Below are positions 1 to 8,000 of a DNA stretch of 17,976 nucleotides, one piece after another. The notes under the pieces were generated by a model that ran no database searches, was not told the DNA's origin, and saw only the letters and a list, made by a program, of their open reading frames with translations. This DNA comes from Gonium pectorale (lineage: Eukaryota > Chlorophyta > Chlorophyceae > Chlamydomonadales > Volvocaceae), in assembly GCA_001584585.1 (NCBI GenBank), contig LSYV01000014.1, forward strand, positions 638,869 through 656,844, read 5' to 3'. The first letter of the stretch is position 1; the number at the start of each line of letters is the position of its first letter. A program made the position numbers and the translations under genes.

Positions 1-4
1 GAAA

Positions 5-31
5 GCGCGACGTTTCCAGTAGGGCGGGCGG
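5..31. repeat. Dispersed 27-bp element, left copy
   Basis: GCGCGACGTTTCCAGTAGGG followed by CGGGCGG. It matches 17670-17696 in the same orientation with two substitutions (C/T and T/C). Similarity fades on both sides. Confidence 0.75.
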
Positions 32-35
32 CAGG

Positions 36-67
36 GAATTGTACCCCCTGGCGGGCGGGTACAATTC
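36..67. repeat. Perfect 11-bp inverted repeat (hairpin)
   Basis: GAATTGTACCC at 36-46 and its exact reverse complement at 57-67 flank a 10-base loop. It lies in the putative LTR, where it could form a cruciform or an RNA hairpin. Confidence 0.9.
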
Positions 68-393
68 AAGGCATGTGAAGTCCCGCCCCCCCCCCAAAGA
101 CCGGCTTGTACGTGATGTTTGCCTAAACTAATGCCTGAGGCATGGGCAACCCGCACTGACGCAAGGCGGTCCCCTGCTAAGCCCGGGTGGAGCGCACGTA
201 ACTACCTAATCAACCTGGCGACCCGAGCTGCAAGTGCGCGGCCCCACGGAACCTCATCCTACTACTTGGGTCAGGCAATGCACGCACGCTGCGCACGCCC
301 TTCCCCCGCCCTGCTGGCGCACGCTGCCAGCCACAGTCGTCCCTGCTGGGGCGCCTGCACGCACGCTGCGCAGCCCCACCACTGAGCCGGACA

Positions 394-409
394 TCCCCCT
401 TTCGTCTCT
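394..409 (-). other. Putative polypurine tract of the retroelement
   Basis: On the minus strand, just past the pol stop codon, an almost all-purine run (AGAGACGAAAGGGGGA) leads directly into TGT. This is the usual arrangement of a plus-strand primer site abutting the 3' LTR. Confidence 0.5.
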
Positions 410-1200
410 ATTTCTTGCCCGTCCGCTTCGCTCTCGCTGCGCTCTCCGGCGGCACTAGGATGCGCTTGGCGACCGCCAGCCTCATTGACTCCCTCGAGCA
501 GTTATCCCACTCCACCTGGAAGTACTCGGGCCACCGCAGTGCGCCCTTGTACCGCAGTGTGCCCCGTACCTCCTGCTCCCGCTGGCTCTTACCCTTCCCG
601 GTACGGACAACCCTGGCGACGCACCGCGCGTCGTGCGCTGCCATCTCGTCGTCGGGCCGCCGGGTGGCTGGCGGCGTTGGGGAACAGCAAGGGAGCTGGC
701 TCGGGCCGCTGCGGCGCGGGACCCTAAGGCGCCGCCCGCCCGAGCGCCGTGCAAGACGGGCACACCCAGCTGCCCGCGGGGACCTCCGCCAGCAGGGGCG
801 GCGTGAGTCAGCCCAGATGCCAACCCGTGTTACAGAGCAGCATGGTGCTCTCATCACGGGGTGAGGCGCAGACCTCGCACGGCAGGTCGACTCGATCGGG
901 TCAATATCGGGAAGGTGGCAAGGCACCAGCTCCCCGACACGGCGGCGGACGCGGGCGGTGTCCCGGCCCAGCAGAAGAGTTGCAGGGTGTTAGCGGGGTC
1001 AAGGCGTCGCAAGTATACGTAGTCCCTGGGGGCCAGCCGCAGCTCTTGCGGGCGGTAGTTCCCAGACCGCACGTGCGCATAGCGCAGCGAGTCCCGGTGC
1101 TGAGCGGTGAGGAGGTTGCCCGCGGCGGCTACGGGGACGCTGTGACGCAGCAAGGCGGCTCGCGCTACCAGCGCTTCTGCCTTCTCGCTCTCGCCCGGGT
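408..1200 (-). pseudogene. Ty3/gypsy-type retroelement pol 3' end: integrase tail, PHD finger and chromo-like remnant, frameshifted
   Basis: Read on the minus strand in shifting frames. From about 1200 to 1010 comes an integrase C-terminal segment (NLLTAQHRDSLRYAHVRSG, then RDYVYLRR). After a frame change near 990 comes a GRDTARVRRRVGEL strand and CHLPDIDP (about 920-897). After another shift comes a PHD-finger-like stretch at 888-751: CEVCASP, DESTMLLC, GWH, TPPLL, GSWVCPSC. It has a TGA at 808-810 and appears to lack one zinc ligand. A further frame at about 566-450 gives LRYKG..EYFQVEWDN..LAVAKRIL, a small chromo/Tudor-like barrel, ending at TAG 408. This order is what I expect of pol termini of volvocine Ty3-like elements (family knowledge, not a search). 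No reverse transcriptase or integrase core lies upstream, so the copy is 5'-truncated and dead. Confidence 0.7.
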
Positions 1201-1310
1201 TGCTGCTCTCTCTCTAACCGCTCCCGAGCCGTCGGAGGGACTACCGGCGGGGCCCCGTACAGGAGCCGGTCCGTCCGCTGCCGAAACCGTCGGTATGGCC
1301 AGTGGCCGTG

Positions 1311-1560
1311 GCGTCAGAGCCGCGGGTCCGTCCGCGGCCGAAGCTGCCGGTGCGGCGGTGTCAGCGCCGCGGGTCCGTCCGCTGCCGAAGCTGCCGGTGC
1401 GGCGGTGTCAGCGCCGCGGGTCCGTCCGCTGCCGAAGCTGCCGGTGCGGCGGTGTCAGCGCCGCGGGTCCGTCCGCTGCCGAAGCTGCCGGTGCGGCGGT
1501 GTCAGCGCCGCGGGTCCGTCCGCTGCCGAAGCTGCCGGTGCGGCGGTGTCAGCGCCACTG
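1311..1560. repeat. 47-bp minisatellite
   Basis: Units start at 1311, 1358, 1405, 1452 and 1499, with a partial sixth at 1546. The middle three or four units are nearly identical (GTGTCAGCGCCGCGGGTCCG at the start of each) and the first is diverged. The period is not a multiple of three, so the open frames through it, repeating PSAAEAAGAAVSA, PKLPVRRCQRR and similar peptides, are by-products. It adjoins the retroelement relic. Confidence 0.92.
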
Positions 1561-1663
1561 GTACGTTCGCTGGCGTCACCATCCCCGTTGCCACTGGCCA
1601 TGGCGGCGGTACCGGCCCGGTCACTGGCGATTTCATTACCTTACTTGACCACTTATTGCGGTA

Positions 1664-1810
1664 GTGGCCGTGGCGGCGCTGACACCGCGGCCTGCGGCTG
1701 AGTGTGTGAAGGCGACGCCAGCGCGCGGACTGATAAGCGGCGCCGACACCGAGGCCAGCAGCAGCCGCACCGGCAGCTTTGGCAGCGGACGGACCGGGGG
1801 CACTGACACC
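1664..1810. repeat. Diverged inverted copies of the 47-bp unit
   Basis: CCGGCAGCTTTGGCAGCGGA and the following GGACC (about 1770-1795) match the reverse complement of the 47-bp unit with one substitution. GGCGGCGCTGACACCG near 1671 and a CACTGACACCG near 1800 match its other end. Together with 1311-1560 this makes a fold-back arrangement around a spacer of about 100 bp. More decayed pieces may reach about 1960. Confidence 0.6.
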
Positions 1811-1999
1811 GCCGCTGCCAGAGGCCGCGGTGACGGCCTTGGCAGCGAGCGGACCAGCGACACTAGCACGGACGCCAGGGACCTTGACACTGCAGCCGTC
1901 GGCCGTGTGGAGGCGACAGCCGCTGTCAGCGGCCGCAGCGACAGCGAGCACGAGCGAGCGGACCGGTGACACTCATCACACGGAGGCCAGAGACCGCAC

Positions 2000-2712
2000 C
2001 TTCATTCGATTCGGGACGAAGGGCTCAGTCTGGCAATCATAGGCAGGTAAGACAGCCATGCCCCCCCCCCGGCTTTTACGAACTAGGAACCTGTATGTAA
2101 CCTGTAACCATAGCATGGTCAGAGGAAAACCCTTGATGTAACCAGTCCCGACTTGCAGGTAAGGAACGGCTGGCTGGAATGTGACCTCGCACTATCAGCA
2201 GCAGCAGGCAGAGGCAACGGCGCCGTATGCAGTGCCGGTCCAGCCAGCCCTTCAGCCTTCTATAGAGGTCTCCGTGGAATCCCGCCGGGTGAGCTGAAGG
2301 TATCGAGCACCTTCCGCACATTGACTACTATGAATCGCATCGAGCTGTCCGACCGACCCACGGGTCACTGTAAACGCAACAACTTGCGGCGGAATTGTCT
2401 GAGCTCAGTCCTCGAGGTTTCCCACCCCGCGCGGACATAGATACACGGAATCTTCGCTGCGCCAACTCAACTGGCGCGTCACAGGAACTGACACTGTGTT
2501 TAATGGCGCCACCATCCATCCAGGGAGCTGCTGGCTGCTGACTATTTAAAGGTAGACATGTAGTCCCTATTACACATATGAAGTGTCAGCCGCATGGCCA
2601 GCCGCCAGCAGCAGGCCCGCCGGCCCCTAACGAACGGTATCCAACAAGGTACCCAGCATTGCTCCGAATGGATGAAACCCTGGAAAAGTAACAGAGAGGG
2701 CGGCGTTGCATG
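2000..2712. other. No gene seen
   Basis: Mixed-composition sequence with only short open frames on both strands. A TATTTAAA at 2541-2548 is TATA-like but leads to nothing recognisable on either strand. Confidence 0.5.
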
Positions 2713-3249
2713 TCATAAACAGACAGCAAACTGAATATAACGACAAGAAATCCTGCTGCCGTACGTGGCGGGTAGGTTGATGCCGCGCACAACCGAGTCT
2801 CGATCAAATGCAGAGGGCGGGACAGCGTCATAGCGAGAACGGGCGTACGAACATGTAGCCAGGCAACTTTTTAGGGCATAGTTATGATCAATGGAACACG
2901 CAACGTTTGACACATTATCATGCCGTAAGTTGGTATAGTTTGCACCATCCATGCGCCTCCCCGCGCCCGGCGGGGCGTACGCGCGCCCAATGGGACGACG
3001 CACAAAGATAGGGACCATCACGACAACAATCAACAGGGAGCAGACCGAGGCGGCAATCGCCACACTCGCACACCGCCGCCGTACGTCATAATTTGATGGG
3101 ATGATTGATGAAGGCACATACCACACCCACACACTGCCGCACCACGCCGCGCGTATGCGCTGTGACACTACTAGGTTGACGTGCGTGGATGTGCACGTGC
3201 ACATTGTTAAAGCAGCCCCGTAGCCAGCAATAATAAACACGCCAAACAT
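2713..3249 (-). CDS. Doubtful hypothetical ORF with hydrophobic segments
   Basis: An ATG-started frame of 178 codons in sequence of about 50 percent GC, where a run this long is unusual but can occur by chance. The N-terminus (MFGVFIIAGYGAALT) is hydrophobic. A stronger candidate membrane segment (ASVAIAASVCSLLIVVVMVP) sits near residues 63-82 and is followed by Arg-rich IFVRRPIGR. Many Cys are scattered. I recognise no family. An in-frame TAA lies directly before the ATG, so there is no extension without an intron. It lies about 1 kb downstream of the repeat-protein gene on the same strand, and could simply be non-coding. Confidence 0.2.
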   Translation of the reverse strand: MFGVFIIAGYGAALTMCTCTSTHVNLVVSQRIRAAWCGSVWVWYVPSSIIPSNYDVRRRCASVAIAASVCSLLIVVVMVPIFVRRPIGRAYAPPGAGRRMDGANYTNLRHDNVSNVACSIDHNYALKSCLATCSYARSRYDAVPPSAFDRDSVVRGINLPATYGSRISCRYIQFAVCL

Positions 3250-4281
3250 TTAACATTCGGCCAGCAACAGAGCGCATCGTGGCTTTGAGTAAAGCAGCTG
3301 ATGACGACAACTAACGCCATAAACCAGTTTAGTGTAATGCAGGTGGAAGATCGATGCGCGCCGGGCGTATAGCTAGACAAGGTGTGTACCGACAACGTCA
3401 GGAGGTCGCCCGTGATAGCAAAAATATTCATGTCTAGCAACTAACTCGCTGGGTAACAACTCGAGCGCACGCCGTGCGTGAACGCTCGTTAGCCAACGAC
3501 TCGATCTGGCCCCTTCCACACGCGCGCCTGCTGCCGCGCGCAGAACTGTCTGTTTGTGCACCTACCGCTGATGCAGTACGCCAGCATGGGCGGGCCCATC
3601 AAGCAATCAAGGGACGCAAGGAAAACGAACGCTCTGCCTGTCCTGCCTGTCATTTGGGATCATGAAACTCATGTGCGTGCCGCGCCTGCTCACCGCGGCG
3701 TCACTAATGTGCGTGATGCATGCACAGCTGAGGACTGACGAAGGACGACCGGCGCGGCCGACAGCTGACGAACCCGCCCGCGGATCATTATGGACAGCAG
3801 CCACCCACTCAGCACGCAGCAAAAACTTTGAACCGAGCCCACAAACGAGCCAGCGAACACCGCCCGCCCACCGCCCCTGCCTGTCCACGTAGACGTACGC
3901 ACGTGCGTGCACGCATAGGCTTTATGAACACGCTCGCAGCTGCGCAGGGCGAGCCGGCCATCCCAGAACGAGGTCGCGACGACCCTGTGGCCGCCAGACG
4001 ACCGCCGTTGATTGGTGGCACGTTGGAACCATCCGGGAGCGCTTCATACGTCATAGGCACGCGAGCCGTGCGTGGCGGCGGTTATGCGACAAATAAACGC
4101 AAGCACACCTCGCAAGCACCCAGGTGAGCCTATGCTAATTCGCATGCACGAATGAACAGGCAATGAATGTCTCTTTGATTGACGGTTGGACGACCGCCAT
4201 ATTGTTTGGCCTATTGCTGTCGGAAGTGCAGGAGTGGAAGAAACAAATCAAACCGAATGAGCGAGCGATCAGGCGTGGCGG
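3250..4281. other. 3' flank of the repeat-protein gene; no gene seen
   Basis: The 3' UTR of the six-exon gene must begin here on the minus strand, but no TGTAA signal was seen by eye. Open frames on both strands are short and lack recognisable motifs. Around 3889-3913 there is alternating purine-pyrimidine sequence (ACGTACGCACGTGCGTGCAC). Confidence 0.4.
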
Positions 4282-5020
4282 CTACTGCTTAGGGGCCACT
4301 ATTGCGGCCTTGTTCCTGAAGGCCAGCCAGATGGTGACAATGATGCCTATGACGGGGACGATGACTGACGGCAAGATGATGTAGAGAAATTTTTCGGTCT
4401 TGCTTGAGTTGTCGCCTGATGGCGCTGTGGCGATTATTAGCATCGGGGGAGGAGGCGAGGGAGGAGCCCAGGGGATGGAGGGATGTGGTGGTGGCTTTGG
4501 AGACGGCGGCGTGGGAGGAGAGGGTGGCCTCGGAGGGCTCGGCTGCGAGGGCGGCAGCCTGGGTGGCGGTGGCGGCGAGGGCGGGGAAGGCAACGCGGGC
4601 GGCGGGGATGGCGGTCGTGGTGAGGGCGGCGGGGATGGCGGCGGCGGCGAGGGTGGCGGAGGGGGAGGCGGCGGGGACGGTGGGGGCAGGGAGGGAGGCG
4701 GCTGCGGTGGTGATGGCGGCGATGGTGCCGGCGACGGCGGGGAGGGCGGCAAGGGGGGCGACGGCGGCGGGGAGGGCGGCGGGGAGGGTGGCGGCGGCGG
4801 TGGCGGCGACGGAGGCGGCGGGCTTGGCGGCAACGGCGGCAGCGCCAGCCCAGCCCCGCTGATTGTTATGTCGTCTATGTTGAGGTTTGAGGATGACAAG
4901 GAATAATAATCGGTGAAGATGCGCAGTCGCAGCAGGGCCCCAATCACCGCAGCCGTGTTGATGTTGCCGCTCAGATACTTCCAGCCGGTGGTTTTGGAGC
5001 TTCCGGTCTTGAGCAGGAAG
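4282..5020 (-). other. Exon 6: end of repeat 5, Pro/Ser-rich stalk, TM helix and tail
   Basis: Residues 777-1021. The acceptor is CTGCAG. Repeat 5 closes at about residue 834. Residues 837-968 are almost only Pro and Ser (SPPP, SPP and PPSP motifs), the form that becomes hydroxyproline-O-glycosylated in algal wall proteins. A short spacer with an N-S-S sequon at Asn980 precedes a hydrophobic segment 987-1010, followed by R-N-K and a tail ending PKQ. The stop is TAG at 4282-4284. Confidence 0.85.
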
Positions 5021-8000
5021 CTGCAGGCGCACAAGGGCACGTACGTAGACGAAAGGTAGGTATGATGGAAGACAAAGGCATGCGGATACACAAAGCGCAC
5101 GCACATATCGACGCATGGGTGGATACGCGAGACATACGTTGCTTTCCGATCGCAATGCTGGATTAAAGGAATCACGACGCTACGCTTTGCAGTACCATAG
5201 GCCCGATGAGAGGCCCGTGTGTTGGGTTGCGTGCTGGCAAGGGCACAGTAGTGCCATTCGTTTGGGCCAGGACGGTTTGACCTGCGCGTTACACTCGCAT
5301 CGTAGCGCCTCGCTCGTTGATTGCTAGCTAGCAGGACACATCCGTATGTGCATGCCGTACACTGTACGGAACCTCATGTGCGCCGTGCGTACCTCCAGGA
5401 CTGGCCGCCGTTCGTCGAGTAGTTGAGCGTCACGGACGCCGACTCGCAGAGGAGGTACCAGAATGACACCGACACGGTGCCGCTCCCGATGACCATGTCC
5501 TTGGTCTCCTGCACCTGCCCGCCCTTGAAGCTGCCCATGCCCGAGCCCGAGTGCGCTGGCAGGTCGCAGCCGCTGGTGGCGACTCCCGCCGTTCCTAGCG
5601 CCCAGGTCTGGGAGCTCCACTGGGCGCCGCTGGCGCAGCCGCTGCACTCGAAGCCCTCAGCCACCTGAAGGCCGCCGCTGCCGCCGGTGCCGCCAGAGGA
5701 CGCCGGTGTGGTGGAAGGGACCGTCAAATTGACGCCGCCGATCCAGAGGTCGTCAATGTTCAGGTGCGAGCTGGAGAGCGAATTGGAGTCGGTATAGATT
5801 TTTATGCGCACGGTAACCGAGTCGGCTGGGAGGGTGGCGCTGACGGTCGCGTACTTCCAGCCCGTGGTGCCGGCAGTGCCAGTTCGGTAGAGGTAACTGC
5901 GGGAGCAAGAGCAAGGCGGCGCTCAATTCATTCGTCTGCCGAAAGGAAATTGATGAAGCGCGCGGCTTTGCGCACGCGCGCAGTCGGAAACATACACCGG
6001 CTCGGCAATGGGGGCAAACAGGGAGGCATGTACGCACGTCAAGTACGGCGCATGCACAGCAGGCAGCAGCGGTCAGGTGCACAGGCACGCACCCGCCCCT
6101 CCATCCTCGGCAATTCATTCCTTATTTCCCGCTGATCAAACCGCAGCATGCGGATTACCCAACCCAGAATGTATCCGGGCAGCAACTGCCGTGAAACCGG
6201 TATGTACGGCGTTGCCGCCGCCTTCTCCGCTGCATTGTGCCTGCCTACCCTGCCTAGAGCCTTCGATTACTTCAACCCTAAATAACAAGAGCTTGCGGAC
6301 GGGTATGCACGTGGCCGACCGCGCCATCCTCTCATACTACTTACGTCCAAGACTTGCCACTGTCGGTTGAGTAGTTGAAGGTTACCGACGCGCTGTCGCA
6401 GAGGAGGTACCAAACGTTCACCGTCAGGGTCGTGCTGGTGACTGTCAGGTCCCTGCTTTCCGCCAGGTCCCCGCCGTAAAACGTGCCCATACCGCCAGCG
6501 CCTGAGTGCGCCTTGAGGTCGCACTCGGCGGTGGACACGCCAGCGGTGAAGTACGGCCAGAGGGCGGAGGTCCACTGTGCGCCGGCGGCGCAGCCATTGC
6601 ACTCGAAGCTCTCGGACGCGCCGCCGCTGGTGACGGAGGGCGTCGACGCGGTCAGGTTGGCGCCGCTGATGGTCAGGTCGTCTAGGGCCAGGGCTGATGA
6701 GGACAAGGAGTTGTAATCCGTGTAGATACGGATGCGAACAGCGCCGGAGCCGGCAGGCAGGACAGCGCTGGTGCTGCTGTACTTCCAGCCTGTTGTGCCC
6801 GAAGTGCCGGTCCTCACAAGGTATCTGCGTGCACGTGCCAGGAACCGTCCAAAACACGCGGTCAGCGGTAGCAAGTGACGACGTCATTGGGTTGGGCGAA
6901 CCGTGACGCGGCAACTAGCGACGGCGGGATATGACGAAAGACAAAGGCATCAGCAGCGAAAACAAGGAAATATATTATGGGGCCCTTTGACTGATGCATC
7001 GCCGCATGGATCCGGGAAGACGAGATCGAGTATTGGCGGGAGGTGAGCACGTATGTACACACGTAGGCTCCGGCCCAACAAGCTATCCCCACGCCAGGGG
7101 CGCCGGGCCCAGCTGTGCCGGGGATTGGGTATACACGCATGAATGCGCAATGGCTAGACAGGCGGCTCATTATTATTCAACCTGTGAGACGCACATCATA
7201 GATAGGTACGGGGAGACGCGCCCCGACGTGCCACACAGGCAGGATCGGACCAGCCCGCTCACGATGGCAACGTCGTACGCACGACGGGCCCAAGCACTTA
7301 CGTCCAAGACTTGCCGCTGTCGGTTGAGTAGTTGAAGGTTACGGACGCGCTGTCGCAGAGGAGGTACCAGAAGGATACGGTCAGGGTCCCGCTGGTGACG
7401 GTCAGGTCCCTCGTCTCCGCCAGCTGCCCGCCCTTGAAGCTGCCCATGCCGGTGCCCGAGTGCGCCGCCAGGCTGCACTTGCTGATGGCGACTCCGGCGG
7501 TGATGTAGGGCCAAAGCCCGGAATCCCACTGCCCGCCGGCCGCGCAGCCGCTGCATTCGAAGCCCTCAGTCACGCTGGTGCTTGTCGCCGGCGGCGGGGG
7601 ACTCGCAAAGGGCGCGGTCAAGCTGGCGCCGTTGATACCCAGGTCGTCGATGTTCAGGTTCGAGCTCGAGAGCGAGTTGTAGTCGGTGAAGATCCGGATG
7701 CGCACGGCTGCCGAGCCGACAGGCAGCAGCGTGGCGCTGACGCTTGCGTACTTCCAGCCCGTAGTTTCTGAGGTGCCGGTCCGATGGAGGTAACTGCAGT
7801 TGGCGGAGGGAAATGGCCGGGCAGGGCAGGGACGGGGCTGCGTTGATGGCGTGCACTGAGTGAATGTTTCGTAGCCGCCCATTTCGCCCATCCCGCCCAT
7901 TTCGCCCATCCCGCCCATCCCGCCCATCCCGCACATCCCGCACATCCCGCACATCCCGCACATCCCGCACATTTCGCCCATCCCGCCCAATGCTCCCATC

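Larger units (their letters stand above)
1..393 (-). mobile_element. Partial 3' LTR of the Ty3-like element
   Basis: The sequence after the polypurine tract begins TGTCCGGCTC on the minus strand and runs to the window edge without a gene. The LTR end and target-site duplication are outside the window or not recognisable. A perfect hairpin at 36-67 lies inside it. The short open frames here use no recognisable protein. The identity rests only on position next to pol and the polypurine tract. Confidence 0.4.

Noticed and set aside
749..1664. Plus-strand Ala/Pro/Arg-rich frames of up to about 300 codons
   Set aside because: They lie opposite the retroelement relic and then run through a 47-bp repeat whose period is not a multiple of three; the repeated peptides are by-products of composition.
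4400..4906. Plus-strand Gly-rich frame of 168 codons
   Set aside because: It is the antisense of the Pro/Ser stalk of the six-exon gene, whose splice structure and domains fix the coding strand.
7803..7999. Met-Gly-Gly/Met-Cys-Gly repeat peptide fused to exon 3
   Set aside because: It is the translation of the intron 2 minisatellite. A stop lies upstream before the donor, and the splice sites place it in the intron.
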